A stretch of DNA of 64,000 bases from Lachnospiraceae bacterium (GCA_022781925.1 JALESO010000032.1:1-64000), one strand, 5' to 3'; counted from the first letter of the stretch, positions 1 to 8,539 are shown. Translations and numbers: made by a program. The notes: generated by a model from the sequence alone, not told the origin.

Positions 1-505
1 CCTGCCGAATGTATTTTATTCCATGGGACTGGCAGGACGGATCATCGGTCTGATGTTCTTCATCCTGACTGCATTCGCGGCACTGACTTCCTGTATTTCC
101 GTACTGGAGTCCATCACCGCAAACTGTATGGAACTGTTCCATGCAGAGCGTAAAAAAGTAACCCGTGTTCTGGCAGTGATCTATCTGGCAGCAACCGCGA
201 TCATCGCACTTGGTTACAGCACGTTCTATGTAGAAGCACAGCTGCCAAACGGAAGCACCGGACAATTACTGGATATCATGGATTACATCAGCAACAGTTT
301 CCTGATGCCGTTTATCGCACTGCTTTCCTCTATCCTGATCGGTTGGATTGTAAAACCATCCTGGATTGCAGAAGAAATGGAATTAAATGGTGAAACATTC
401 CGCCGTAAAAAACTGTATAACGTGATGATCCGCTATATCATGCCGATCATAATGTTTATTCTGTTCCTGCAGTCCACCGGATTGCTGAATAAGATCACAG
501 GTTAA
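1..505 (+). CDS. sodium-dependent (SNF family) transporter, C-terminal fragment
   Basis: The reading frame is open from the first base of the window and ends with TAA at 503-505, so only the C-terminal ~167 residues are present. The motif around residues LPNVF...AALTS...S.LE is typical of the last third of sodium:neurotransmitter symporter family proteins (COG0733), followed by hydrophobic membrane segments and a short charged end. It would import an amino acid or similar solute with Na+ across the cytoplasmic membrane; the substrate cannot be told. A second, separate SNF gene sits on the opposite strand at 1325-2647. The missing 5' part lies outside the window. Confidence 0.9.
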   Translation, partial: LPNVFYSMGLAGRIIGLMFFILTAFAALTSCISVLESITANCMELFHAERKKVTRVLAVIYLAATAIIALGYSTFYVEAQLPNGSTGQLLDIMDYISNSFLMPFIALLSSILIGWIVKPSWIAEEMELNGETFRRKKLYNVMIRYIMPIIMFILFLQSTGLLNKITG

Positions 506-525
506 ATGCGATAGCAAATAGCACA

Positions 526-590
526 GCAAAAAAATAAGAATCCTGATTGCTTTATGTACTCATGATAGCGGAATACATGAAACAATCAGG
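526..590 (-). terminator. terminator of the nitroreductase gene
   Basis: CCTGATTG (542-549) pairs with CAATCAGG (583-590), extended inwards by ATGTA/TACAT. On the minus strand the stem is followed by a U-rich run (seven T within 526-535). The base of the stem overlaps the nitroreductase stop codon (586-588). On the plus strand no T run follows, so it acts mainly on minus-strand transcripts. Confidence 0.7.
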
Positions 591-1323
591 CATCTTCCAC
601 CATATACTGTTCCAGATATTTATGTACGGAACGTGACATTTCTTTTGAAAAATCTGAATTATATTTGCGTTTGCAAAATGCCCCCATCCATTCTTCAAAG
701 GACCTGTTATCACAGCGTCCCTCAAACATATCTCTCAGTTCACTTCCATCCATACTCCGATAAGTATTCTCATGTACAATATACTTCTGCTCTACACGCT
801 GTGGTTTCGGGCGCTGCTTCTGCTGTTCGGTCGGCCAGCCAAACACAAGCATTGCCGCCGGAAATACATAGTCCGGGAGCTGTAACAATCTGCGCTGTTC
901 CTCACAATTTTCGATGATATCTCCGATATAACAGGAACCAATACCAAAACTTTCCGCTGCCACAACAGCATTTTGTGCCGCGATCACAGCATCTGACACT
1001 GCCAGCATCAGATCACCCACATCCGGTTTGCGCGGTTCACTTCCGGCTTCTGTAAATGCATCATACCATTTTTTACAGTCCGCACAAAAGATCAGCACCA
1101 GCGGTGCTTTTGCAATAAACGGCTGATGATCACAGGTGTCCACCAGTGCTTCCTTCAGCTTTTGATCTGTAATATCCAATATGGTATACAACTGCTGGCA
1201 GCCTGCTGTCGGAGCCTGCGCTGCCGCTTCCAGGATCACCTGTTTCATTTCTTCCGGAATCGGTCTGTCCTCATAGACACGCATAGATTTTCTCTCATAT
1301 AAACTTTTCACGATTTCATTCAT
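586..1323 (-). CDS. nitroreductase family protein (FMN-dependent)
   Basis: A 245-residue flavoprotein of the nitroreductase fold. The N-terminal ERKSMRVYED segment (residues ~10-19) is the usual FMN phosphate-binding Arg/Ser motif and the GIGSCYIGDI stretch in the middle is also characteristic. Such enzymes use NAD(P)H to reduce nitro compounds, quinones or flavins; the substrate is not predictable. I chose ATG at 1323 because AGGAGGT (1334-1340) lies ten bases upstream; an in-frame TTG at 1332 would sit against the Shine-Dalgarno. It begins one base after the stop of the upstream SNF transporter, so the two are co-transcribed. The C-terminal ~40 residues are charged and extend past the core fold. 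Confidence 0.9.
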   Translation of the reverse strand: MNEIVKSLYERKSMRVYEDRPIPEEMKQVILEAAAQAPTAGCQQLYTILDITDQKLKEALVDTCDHQPFIAKAPLVLIFCADCKKWYDAFTEAGSEPRKPDVGDLMLAVSDAVIAAQNAVVAAESFGIGSCYIGDIIENCEEQRRLLQLPDYVFPAAMLVFGWPTEQQKQRPKPQRVEQKYIVHENTYRSMDGSELRDMFEGRCDNRSFEEWMGAFCKRKYNSDFSKEMSRSVHKYLEQYMVEDA

Positions 1324-1324
1324 G

Positions 1325-2647
1325 TTATCCAATACCTCCTAACGCAATTCCAAGGATCAGTACAATAAAGCAGACCGCCACATACAGATATTTGCAAATC
1401 GGATAATACCATTTTGTAAAAGGCTTTGTTCTTCCTTTATTGATCTGTTTCTCCACATATTTTTTACCGCATACCCAGAAAAACATAATAGCTGCCAGCC
1501 CTGCCCCAAGCGGACAGATATAGATAGAAAGCACATCCATCCAGCCGGATACGATTCCCTGGATCAGAAGTGAAACGCCCAGACCGATTACACCAATGAC
1601 ACAGCACGCTGCTCTTCGTCCCAGATGCAGTTTCTCCTGAACCGTTGCGATCGGTGCTTCATACAGGTTGATCAGGGATGTCAGACCACCGAACAATACC
1701 GCTACAAAGAAAATAATAATGATCAGCCTGCCACCCGGCATGGACTTGATCAGGTTTGGCAGATAGATAAACAACAGACCAGGTCCCCCCTGATTCAATT
1801 TCGCTCCTGTCGTTGCCATCGCCGGAATGATAACCAATGCCGCCAGCATTGCTGCCAGTGTATCAAAAAATGCCACGCGTCCCGCCGCTGCCGGGATATT
1901 TTCGTGATCCGGCAGATAGGATCCATAGATCAAGGTTCCGTTTCCCGCTACGGACAGGGAAAAAAATGCCTGCCCCAGTGCAAAGATCCAGGTCTTCGGA
2001 TCTGCCAGTGCCACTGGATCCACACGGAAAATATAGTGATATCCCGCTGCCGCACCCGGCTGGAATGCGATATAGATGCCAAGTCCCACAAACAAAAAGA
2101 AAAAGATCGGCATCATGATCTTGTTTGCCGTTTCAATTCCATTTCCCACACCAAACATCAGTATCGCCATGGTAATGCACAAAATCAGAATCTGCCAGCC
2201 ATTATTTCCAAAAGAAGATGCCATGCTGCCAAACGTATCCGCAAAATCTTCCACATGCTCCGGTGCAAGGGTCGCTCCGGTAAAAGCACCTACCGCATAT
2301 TTTAAAATCCATCCCATAACGACCGTATAGCCGATGGCCATTGCCATGGAACCGACCACTGGTATCATACCAAGCGCTTCTCCCACTTTTCTTTTTCCAT
2401 GACGTTCACAGGCGCTTCCAAATGCATCAATGGGACCGGATCTGGTTGCCCGTCCAAAACTCATCTCACCGATCACACCGGTGGATCCGATCAGTACCAC
2501 AAAAATAATATATGGTATTAAAAACGCTCCGCCGCCATACAAGGATACTCTGGTGGAAAACATCCAGATATTCCCCATCCCCACAGCGGAACCGATGCAG
2601 GATAATATGAATCCCCATCTTGAATTAAATGACTCTCGTGTTCCCAT
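1325..2647 (-). CDS. sodium-dependent (SNF family) transporter
   Basis: A 440-residue integral membrane protein of the neurotransmitter:sodium symporter family. The diagnostic first-helix motif GSAVGMGNIW is at residues 19-28 and supplies the unwound Na+/substrate site; about eleven hydrophobic helices follow, with EMSFGR near residue 61. Bacterial relatives import amino acids such as tryptophan, leucine or tyrosine with Na+. An AGGAAAAGGA ribosome binding region precedes ATG 2647. It is the first gene of a two-gene unit with the nitroreductase. The upstream 2648-2800 stretch is AT-rich with no clear promoter and no riboswitch I can recognise. Confidence 0.92.
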   Translation of the reverse strand: MGTRESFNSRWGFILSCIGSAVGMGNIWMFSTRVSLYGGGAFLIPYIIFVVLIGSTGVIGEMSFGRATRSGPIDAFGSACERHGKRKVGEALGMIPVVGSMAMAIGYTVVMGWILKYAVGAFTGATLAPEHVEDFADTFGSMASSFGNNGWQILILCITMAILMFGVGNGIETANKIMMPIFFFLFVGLGIYIAFQPGAAAGYHYIFRVDPVALADPKTWIFALGQAFFSLSVAGNGTLIYGSYLPDHENIPAAAGRVAFFDTLAAMLAALVIIPAMATTGAKLNQGGPGLLFIYLPNLIKSMPGGRLIIIIFFVAVLFGGLTSLINLYEAPIATVQEKLHLGRRAACCVIGVIGLGVSLLIQGIVSGWMDVLSIYICPLGAGLAAIMFFWVCGKKYVEKQINKGRTKPFTKWYYPICKYLYVAVCFIVLILGIALGGIG

Positions 2648-2803
2648 AGATTTTCCTTATCCTTTTCCTGTATATTTCATAGCATGCATACTTTCTTCTG
2701 ACACTATCTTACACATTCTAACACACTTTTTGATTTCTATCTATGCTTTACCCGCTTTTTATCACCAATCCCCGCATCTTAATGAATACGTTCATTTGAA
2801 TTA

Positions 2804-2850
2804 GAAAAAAAGATGCAGAACTTCCGTTTTATGTAACGAAAGTTCCACAT
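2804..2850 (-). terminator. Rho-independent terminator of pckA
   Basis: An 11-base-pair stem with one G-U pair, GAACTTCCGTT (2818-2828) against AACGAAAGTTC (2835-2845) and a 6-base loop, is followed on the minus strand by seven T residues (2805-2811). It lies about 60 bases past the pckA stop. Confidence 0.85.
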
Positions 2851-2906
2851 CCTGAAACATCAAATATTCAATTCTTTCAATATCCGATTTTTCCCTTATA
2901 CAAAAC

Positions 2907-4511
2907 TTATGCCTGCGGACCTGCAGAAACAAGTGCTTTACCAGCTTCGTTTCCTTCGTATTTTGCAAAGTTCTTAACAAATCTCTCTGCCAGATCTTTT
3001 GCTTTTGCTTCCCATTCAGCAGCATCTGCGTATGTATCACGCGGATCAAGGATTGCAGGATCTACCCCCGGAAGCTCTGTCGGTACTTCAAAGTTGAAGT
3101 ATGGAATTGTCTTTGTCGGAGCATTTTTGATATCGCCATTTAAGATTGCGTCGATGATTCCACGGGTATCTTTGATGGAGATACGTTTGCCTGTTCCGTT
3201 CCATCCTGTATTTACAAGGTAAGCTTTTGCTCCGCTCTTCTCCATTTTCTTAACAAGCTCTTCTGCGTATTTTGTCGGATGAAGCTCAAGGAAAGCCTGT
3301 CCGAAGCATGCGGAGAAAGTAGGTGTCGGCTCAGTGATTCCACGCTCTGTACCAGCTAATTTTGCTGTAAATCCAGACAGGAAGTAATACTGTGTCTGCT
3401 CCGGTGTCAGAACAGATACCGGCGGAAGTACGCCGAATGCATCTGCGGACAGGAAGATTACATTCTTAGCTGCCGGTGCGGAAGAAACCGGGCGGACAAT
3501 GTTTTCAATATGGTTGATCGGATAAGATACACGGGTATTCTCTGTTACGCTCTTGTCAGCAAAATCAATTTTGCCTTCTGCATCCAGAGTAACGTTCTCA
3601 AGCAGAGCGTCACGTTTGATCGCATTGTAGATATCCGGCTCAGATTCTTTATCCAGGTTGATAACTTTTGCATAGCATCCACCCTCAAAGTTGAATACGC
3701 CGTTGTCATCCCAGCCGTGCTCATCATCACCGATCAGGAGACGTTTCGGATCTGTGGAAAGTGTGGTTTTACCTGTTCCGGAAAGTCCGAAGAAAATTGC
3801 TGTATTCTCACCGTTCATATCTGTGTTTGCAGAACAGTGCATGGATGCGATGCCTTTTAACGGAAGGTAGTAGTTCATCATGGAGAACATACCTTTTTTC
3901 ATCTCTCCGCCGTACCATGTATTTACGATAACCTGCTCACGGCTTGTGATATTGAACATAACTGCTGTCTCAGAATTCAGACCCAGCTCTTTGTAATTCT
4001 CAACTTTTGCTTTGGAAGCATTATAAACAATGAAATCCGGCTCGAAGTTCTCCAGCTCTTCCTCTGTCGGTTTGATAAACATATTCGTTACGAAATGTGC
4101 CTGCCATGCAACCTCAACGATGAAACGAATTGCCATACGTGTGTCTTTGTTTGCGCCACAGAATGCATCTACAACATACAGTTTTTTGTTGGAAAGCTCG
4201 TTGATCGCGAGATCTTTTACTGCACTCCATGCTTCCTGTGTAGCCGGATGGTTGTCATTTTTATATTCATCAGAAGTCCACCATACAGTATCCTTGGAAT
4301 TCTCGTCTACTACGATATATTTATCTTTCGGGGAACGGCCTGTATAGATACCTGTCATAACATTAACGGCTCCGAGCTCGCTGACCTGGCCTTTTTCATA
4401 ACCTTCCAGTTCCGGTTTTGTCTCTTCCTCAAATAATAAATCATAAGAAGGATTGTGAACAATCTCTGTTGTGCCGGTAATGCCGTACTTGCTTAAATTG
4501 ATTTCTGCCAT
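2907..4511 (-). CDS. pckA: phosphoenolpyruvate carboxykinase (ATP)
   Basis: A 534-residue cytosolic enzyme that interconverts oxaloacetate + ATP with phosphoenolpyruvate + CO2 + ADP. In anaerobic gut Clostridia it often runs in the carboxylating direction. The ATP-type signature is clear: the kinase-1a P-loop GLSGTGKT at residues 242-249, the metal-binding LIGDDEHGW at 259-267, and the [10 protein letters not shown] substrate-binding segment near 56-65. Length matches the family (~530). The gene is monocistronic: it has its own consensus promoter (4568-4596) and a strong terminator. The Shine-Dalgarno GAGGTAGG precedes ATG 4511. Confidence 0.98.
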   Translation of the reverse strand: MAEINLSKYGITGTTEIVHNPSYDLLFEEETKPELEGYEKGQVSELGAVNVMTGIYTGRSPKDKYIVVDENSKDTVWWTSDEYKNDNHPATQEAWSAVKDLAINELSNKKLYVVDAFCGANKDTRMAIRFIVEVAWQAHFVTNMFIKPTEEELENFEPDFIVYNASKAKVENYKELGLNSETAVMFNITSREQVIVNTWYGGEMKKGMFSMMNYYLPLKGIASMHCSANTDMNGENTAIFFGLSGTGKTTLSTDPKRLLIGDDEHGWDDNGVFNFEGGCYAKVINLDKESEPDIYNAIKRDALLENVTLDAEGKIDFADKSVTENTRVSYPINHIENIVRPVSSAPAAKNVIFLSADAFGVLPPVSVLTPEQTQYYFLSGFTAKLAGTERGITEPTPTFSACFGQAFLELHPTKYAEELVKKMEKSGAKAYLVNTGWNGTGKRISIKDTRGIIDAILNGDIKNAPTKTIPYFNFEVPTELPGVDPAILDPRDTYADAAEWEAKAKDLAERFVKNFAKYEGNEAGKALVSAGPQA

Positions 4512-4567
4512 TTTACCTACCTCGTCCTTTCATTACTGTAATCTAATAGAGTACTTAATTCGAACCT

Positions 4568-4596
4568 ATACTATCATCAAAGCCAGAATTTGTCAA
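4568..4596 (-). promoter_or_regulatory. sigma-A promoter of pckA
   Basis: On the minus strand TTGACA (4591-4596) and TAGTAT (4568-4573) are separated by exactly 17 bases, about 57 bases before the pckA start. The flanking 4560-4665 region is AT-rich with three TTCGA-containing words (near 4560, 4630 and 4662) that could be regulatory, but I cannot assign a regulator. Confidence 0.8.
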
Positions 4597-4742
4597 TAAT
4601 TTATCAATCTTCCGTGTCAATTTTGTATTCGAATCAATACATTCTATACAATACAAAAAAATTCGATCAAATGTCAAGCGATTTCAGCTAAAATATTCCT
4701 TACCTTAACATGAAATCGCTTTCAAATATGCTGGTTCAAAAA

Positions 4743-5396
4743 TTACAGTTCTTTCTTTTTCATAATCCGGCAGCTGCACAGATATGACACCACAGCCAGA
4801 CCAGCGGCTATAAGCAATCCGATCACATCTACTGCCAGATCTCCGATCAATCCAAACGCAGATAACACGACCGTGCTGTTTCCATCCAGCATTCCACTTT
4901 TTTCTGCCAGGAAATAAATCATCATTCCAACAAAAATAGAGACACCGATCATTACAAAGCGGCTTTTTTCTACCCCAAACTTTAGTTGCATAGGAATCAG
5001 CAACGACAGAAAGAATATAACAATCGGCAAAAAGGAAAGACCTTTCAGCACTTCTTCTGAAATCACAACCGGTGTATGTCTCACAGATAAAATAATCACA
5101 TAAAGTATCATGGTAAGAGACCAGACGATAACTGCTCCACCCATACAAAATACATATTTTTCCCTGACATATATTTTTCGGCTAATCGGTAATGTAAACA
5201 AAAAAGCAAATCCATGATCCATCTCATCATAAGAAAGTGTCGAAACCAGGATGGCTGATATTAAAAATGTCAGATAGCCAAGCATAAAAGTGCTTTTCTG
5301 TGTAACACCAAGTACAATCGCCAATGCAATAAAACATACAAATGTCTGCTTGCTGTGCATCAACAACCGTATATCTTTTTCTAATAATCCTCTCAT
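4743..5396 (-). CDS. ABC-2 type transporter permease
   Basis: A 217-residue membrane protein with six predicted hydrophobic segments and the N-terminal LLEKDIRLL amphipathic start usual in ABC-2 permeases of the small YtrC/YhcI-like type (Pfam ABC2_membrane_5-like). It forms the membrane part of an exporter with the ATPase encoded immediately upstream: the ATPase stop and this start overlap as ATGA (5393-5396), which couples their translation. Substrate unknown. In B. subtilis, related GntR-controlled ABC modules respond to cell-envelope antibiotics; extending that role here is inference. Confidence 0.85.
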   Translation of the reverse strand: MRGLLEKDIRLLMHSKQTFVCFIALAIVLGVTQKSTFMLGYLTFLISAILVSTLSYDEMDHGFAFLFTLPISRKIYVREKYVFCMGGAVIVWSLTMILYVIILSVRHTPVVISEEVLKGLSFLPIVIFFLSLLIPMQLKFGVEKSRFVMIGVSIFVGMMIYFLAEKSGMLDGNSTVVLSAFGLIGDLAVDVIGLLIAAGLAVVSYLCSCRIMKKKEL

Positions 5397-6244
5397 CCCT
5401 GATAGCCTCCTGTCATCATCAAAATCAATTCATCGATATTGCCATTTTCCACAATGATTCCCGGATAATTTTCCTGATAATAATCTTTGTGGTTTGTGAA
5501 GCAGGCATATCCGTAGGACATTTTCTGTGTTTTTAACAGATAGTCCTGCTCCAAGCCGGCAAATTGATCTTCGCTTACTTTTAGTACACCATACTGTTCC
5601 AGAATCACGTCTGTATCCTCATGCAAAATAAGTGATCCATTGTGGATCAGATAAATATCATCACACAGTTGTTCCAGATCAGATGCAATATGGGACGTGA
5701 TCAGAATCGAACGTTCTTCATCCTCTGCCATATAGGTCCGCAGCATATCCAGAATATGATTTCTGGCTTCCACATCCAATCCTGCCGTCGGTTCATCCAT
5801 GATCAGGAGTTTGGCATGGTGGCTGAGTGCGGTCAGCACCCGCAATTTTGCTCTCATACCGGTAGAATATTCACGGATCCGCTTCTTCTCCGGCAATCTC
5901 AGTTCACGGCACATTTTTTCGAAATATCCTTTATCAAAATTCGGATACATTTTTTCCAATATTTTCTTTACATCCGCAATATTTAAATAACTGCTGAAAC
6001 CAGATTCTGCAAGTGATGCTCCAATTTGTGCTTTTTCTGCCATCGTGAGCTGATGTATTTCTTTTCCAAATATTGCTATCTCTCCACTTTCTGCCTCTGT
6101 CAGTCCAAGTATCAATCGGATCGCCGTACTTTTTCCGGCTCCGTTTTTTCCTACAAGACCTGTGATACGTCCACCTGGAATCTCCATAGACATAGCAAAC
6201 TGAAATGCGTCATATGTCTTGCGGACCTCTTTCATTTCGATCAT
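5393..6244 (-). CDS. ABC transporter ATP-binding protein
   Basis: A 283-residue ATPase. Walker A GKNGAGKST is at residues 32-40, a degenerate signature YSTGM at 126-130 in place of LSGGQ, and Walker B LLIMDEP at 146-152 followed by the D-loop TAGLD. The ~70-residue C-terminal extension is seen in many ATPases of GntR-linked ABC modules. ATG 6244 is supported by AGGAGGT at six-base spacing. It lies 17 bases downstream of the GntR gene and shares a 4-base overlap with the permease gene, forming a three-gene operon. Confidence 0.93.
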   Translation of the reverse strand: MIEMKEVRKTYDAFQFAMSMEIPGGRITGLVGKNGAGKSTAIRLILGLTEAESGEIAIFGKEIHQLTMAEKAQIGASLAESGFSSYLNIADVKKILEKMYPNFDKGYFEKMCRELRLPEKKRIREYSTGMRAKLRVLTALSHHAKLLIMDEPTAGLDVEARNHILDMLRTYMAEDEERSILITSHIASDLEQLCDDIYLIHNGSLILHEDTDVILEQYGVLKVSEDQFAGLEQDYLLKTQKMSYGYACFTNHKDYYQENYPGIIVENGNIDELILMMTGGYQG

Positions 6245-6261
6245 ATCTAACCTCCTGCTTT

Positions 6262-6636
6262 TTACGATTCATCCAGCAGCAGCTGTACGATTTCCAGAAT
6301 CTCTTCTGCACTTAACCCTACGCTTTTTGCCCGGTCGATCGCTGTCTCAAACTCATCCTCTACTGCTTTCCTGCGTGCTTCCAGTGCCAGCTGCTTATCC
6401 GAGGCTGTTACAAAAGTACCTTTTCCATGGACCGTTGTCACAAATCCGGCTTCCTCCAGCCTGTCATAAGCTTTTTTTACCGTCAACGCACTGATGCGAA
6501 GTTCACCCGCCAGTTTCCGAACAGAAGGAAGCGCCTCTCCCTCTGCCAGCGTAGATTCAATGATCTCTGTTTTTATCTGTTCCATAAGCTGCTCATAAAT
6601 GGGCACCATGGAAGAATGATTTAATATAATATGCAT
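6262..6636 (-). CDS. GntR family transcriptional regulator (YtrA type)
   Basis: A 124-residue repressor with an N-terminal winged helix-turn-helix (residues ~10-75, including LPSVRKLAGELRISALTVKKAY) and a short helical C-terminal dimerisation tail. The short tail without an effector domain is the YtrA subfamily pattern, whose members regulate adjacent ABC transporters. It is the first gene of the operon with the ATPase and permease. A perfect 16-base inverted repeat overlaps its own promoter (6661-6707), so negative autoregulation is very likely. GGGAGGT precedes ATG 6636 at nine bases. Confidence 0.93.
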   Translation of the reverse strand: MHIILNHSSMVPIYEQLMEQIKTEIIESTLAEGEALPSVRKLAGELRISALTVKKAYDRLEEAGFVTTVHGKGTFVTASDKQLALEARRKAVEDEFETAIDRAKSVGLSAEEILEIVQLLLDES

Positions 6637-6660
6637 ATTTATGGGACCTCCCTTACAGCA

Positions 6661-6707
6661 AACAGTATATAACAGTGTATATCTGTTGTCAACTGTTATA
6701 TACTGTT
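6661..6707 (-). promoter_or_regulatory. promoter and palindromic operator of the GntR-ABC operon
   Basis: AACAGTATATAACAGT (6661-6676) is repeated as its exact reverse complement ACTGTTATATACTGTT (6692-6707) with a 15-base spacer. Within it, on the minus strand, a consensus promoter is embedded: TTGACA (6687-6692) and TATACT (6664-6669) with 17 bases between. Each arm covers one promoter element, so a dimeric GntR protein bound here would block RNA polymerase. Each arm itself contains an AACAGT/ACTGTT half-site. Confidence 0.9.
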
Positions 6708-6746
6708 TATTTCAAAAATTAATATCGTATGCCAGTTATTGTATGA

Positions 6747-6775
6747 TTGTGCCTCACACCGACTTATACTATAAT
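6747..6775 (+). promoter_or_regulatory. promoter of the sugar O-acetyltransferase gene
   Basis: TTGTGC (6747-6752) and a perfect TATAAT (6770-6775) with a 17-base spacer, 50 bases before the ATG at 6825. This places the transcript start downstream of the upstream in-frame ATG at 6747 and supports the later start. Confidence 0.7.
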
Positions 6776-6824
6776 TTTCTATAACAACATATGTTTGTTT
6801 ATCAATGTATTGGAGGAAAGTAAA

Positions 6825-7433
6825 ATGACAGAAACAGAACGTATGAAACAGGGCTATATCTGGGAGGATGACGACGAAAATATGGCGTTACAGGCAAAAT
6901 GCAAAACGCTGGTACGCCAATTTAACAATCTACCGCCGGAGGCTATGGAAGAACGGGAAGCATTACTGCACGATATTTTCGGAGAAGTAGGAGAAAATGT
7001 CTGGTTCAACGCCCCACTGACCGCCACCGTTGGAAAATATGTATCCATCGGTTCGGGCACCTATGCCAATATGAACCTGACCCTGATCGACGACTGGAAG
7101 ATCACCATTGGAAAAAATGTACTGATCGGTCCTAATGTAACCTTATGTACCACCGGACATGCCATCCATCCGGCACATCGCATGGATGGCATGTACTCTT
7201 TCCCGATCACCATCGGAGATAACGTATGGATCGGCGGAAATGTGACGGTACTTCCGGGTGTTACCATCGGCGAAAATTCTGTCATTGGTGCAGGTTCCGT
7301 CGTAACCAAAGACATCCCTGCCAATGTGATCGCATTCGGTGCTCCATGCAAAGTCTACCGTGAGATCAACGAACACGATGCAGAATATTACTTTGGTGAT
7401 CACAGATTCGATGAGCAGCCTGCCAGAGACTGA
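6825..7433 (+). CDS. sugar O-acetyltransferase (hexapeptide, maltose/galactoside acetyltransferase type)
   Basis: A 202-residue left-handed beta-helix acetyltransferase of the LacA/Maa/NodL group. The N-terminal MTETERMKQG...Y maltose-acetyltransferase domain is followed by hexapeptide repeats (IGKNVLIGPNVTL, IGDNVWIGGNVTVLPGVTIGENSVIGAGSVVTKDIP) and the catalytic His in TTGHAIHP. It transfers acetyl from acetyl-CoA to a sugar hydroxyl, probably for detoxification of non-metabolised sugars. ATG 6825 is preceded by GGAGGAAAG (6812-6820). The gene is monocistronic between its own promoter and a shared terminator. Confidence 0.93.
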   Translation: MTETERMKQGYIWEDDDENMALQAKCKTLVRQFNNLPPEAMEEREALLHDIFGEVGENVWFNAPLTATVGKYVSIGSGTYANMNLTLIDDWKITIGKNVLIGPNVTLCTTGHAIHPAHRMDGMYSFPITIGDNVWIGGNVTVLPGVTIGENSVIGAGSVVTKDIPANVIAFGAPCKVYREINEHDAEYYFGDHRFDEQPARD

Positions 7434-7470
7434 TATTTGCAAAGTTCAATGTAATTTCCTATAAAACCCA

Positions 7471-7515
7471 AAAAACACCCTGCTGACATATCATCTGTCA
7501 GTCGGGTGTTTTTTC
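7471..7515. terminator. bidirectional terminator between convergent genes
   Basis: AACACCC pairs with GGGTGTT and, after a short internal loop, CTGACA pairs with TGTCAG around a 7-base loop. T runs flank both sides (TTTTTT after the plus-strand stem, the complementary A run before it), so it can end both the acetyltransferase transcript and the minus-strand small gene at 7543-7890. Confidence 0.85.
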
Positions 7516-7542
7516 ACTGCCGTTTAAATATATTTTACATAT

Positions 7543-7890
7543 TTAATTTTCATACTTATTCTTATATTCTTCGTATTCTTCTACACTGATCTTTGCAAAT
7601 TCACATGCATTCTCCAGTGTGATTCCAAGTTTCAGCAGATCCGGGATCTTATGCATGACCACTTTTTCCATCAATTTTTCTTTGAGTTCCAGCTCATGTT
7701 CATCCATCTGCGGCTCCTGCAGGGCCATCTGTGGTGCATTTTCTTTCCACTCACTGTAATCAATGGCACTGATTCCGGCAACGGAGCATGCTTCTTCCAG
7801 CCCAACATTGTATCTTCCCATAATACGGTCTACGGTGTCTACGGTATTTGCACACAGCTCATCCATTGATTTTTCCAATAATTTACTCAT
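7543..7890 (-). CDS. small acidic protein with an internal helical repeat, function unknown
   Basis: A 115-residue soluble protein that I do not recognise by name. Residues 29-50 and 89-110 are copies of one another (10 identities over 21: L.E.AC..A.IS...Y.E.K), each looking like a helix-turn-helix pair resembling short repeats in the C-terminal parts of transposase/nuclease-like proteins. No signal peptide or membrane segment. ATG 7890 is chosen because GAGAGGTA lies five bases upstream; the in-frame ATG at 7905 overlaps that site. It is flanked by the bidirectional terminator downstream and a structured region (7917-7988) upstream. Confidence 0.7.
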   Translation of the reverse strand: MSKLLEKSMDELCANTVDTVDRIMGRYNVGLEEACSVAGISAIDYSEWKENAPQMALQEPQMDEHELELKEKLMEKVVMHKIPDLLKLGITLENACEFAKISVEEYEEYKNKYEN

Positions 7891-7916
7891 TTTTATACCT
7901 CTCATTTGTAATTATT

Positions 7917-7988
7917 CAAGAATGCCCTCAGCATTCTTGCTGCGAGATGCACGTCATGCAACGCATGACATATTCTTCTGTGCATCTC
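7917..7988. repeat. nested palindromic element between two genes
   Basis: Two perfect hairpins lie side by side. CAAGAATGC (7917-7925) pairs with GCATTCTTG (7931-7939) around a 5-base loop. GAGATGCAC (7944-7952) plus GTCATGC (7953-7959) pair with GCATGAC (7963-7969) and GTGCATCTC (7980-7988), giving a 16-pair stem interrupted by a 10-base bulge. No T run follows on either strand. It lies between the flavodoxin stop and the next gene. It may be a REP-like dispersed palindrome or a structured 3' end; no second copy is visible in this window. Confidence 0.55.
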
Positions 7989-7998
7989 TGCAATTCTA

Positions 7999-8436
7999 TT
8001 ATTTTTCCAGCCCTTTATAAAAATTGACTGCCGCCTGCAGATCTTTCTCTGTCGGACATCCTTTTCCGGTTCCACCAATCAGCTTAAACGGGCCAAACGT
8101 GTTATATCCTTTGCATCCAAAAGTTCCAAGCAATGTTGCATTTTTACCGGCAGTTGCCTTTTCAATGGATTTATAAGATCCTTTGGCACCATAAGTACAA
8201 AGATAAAAAATCTTTTTATCCTCCGGCAGATTGACGGACGCAAAATTCAGTACCGACTGATGAAATTTCGATGCGTAGATACCGGATGCAAAACCGATGA
8301 CATCATATCCTGTTAAATCCTTTTCCGGCACCTTTGTGGCATCAATCAGATCCACACCGCATTCCTTTGCAATCGCTTCCGCTACCTTTTTTGTATTTCC
8401 ATGATGCATAGACGCATAAATGATGACAGATTTCAT
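7999..8436 (-). CDS. flavodoxin
   Basis: A 145-residue FMN-binding electron carrier. The N-terminal phosphate loop ASMHHGNTKKVAEAI (residues 8-22) follows the T/S-x-T-G-x-T flavodoxin pattern with substitutions, and the IGFASGIYASKFH and LCTYGAKG loops correspond to the 50s and 90s FMN-contacting loops. It would shuttle low-potential electrons between cytosolic redox enzymes. Length fits short-chain flavodoxins. Only a weak GAGAG ribosome binding site precedes ATG 8436. It stands alone between the alpha-galactosidase gene and the small repeat protein. Confidence 0.88.
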   Translation of the reverse strand: MKSVIIYASMHHGNTKKVAEAIAKECGVDLIDATKVPEKDLTGYDVIGFASGIYASKFHQSVLNFASVNLPEDKKIFYLCTYGAKGSYKSIEKATAGKNATLLGTFGCKGYNTFGPFKLIGGTGKGCPTEKDLQAAVNFYKGLEK

Positions 8437-8539
8437 ATTGCTCTCTCAGTCCTTTCTCTCAAACACTATACTCTATTCTAACACAATTTGTGGAAACTAC
8501 AAAATATTTTTCGGATACAAAATTCGACAGATAAAGCGC

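Noticed and set aside
4621..4680. A second pckA promoter from TTGACA at 4672-4677
   Set aside because: No acceptable -10 box lies at 16-18 bases; the TTGACA-17-TAGTAT pair at 4568-4596 is far better.
6747..6824. Upstream ATG at 6747 as start of the O-acetyltransferase
   Set aside because: It overlaps the promoter -35 box and adds 26 residues absent from the family; GGAGGAAAG marks ATG 6825.
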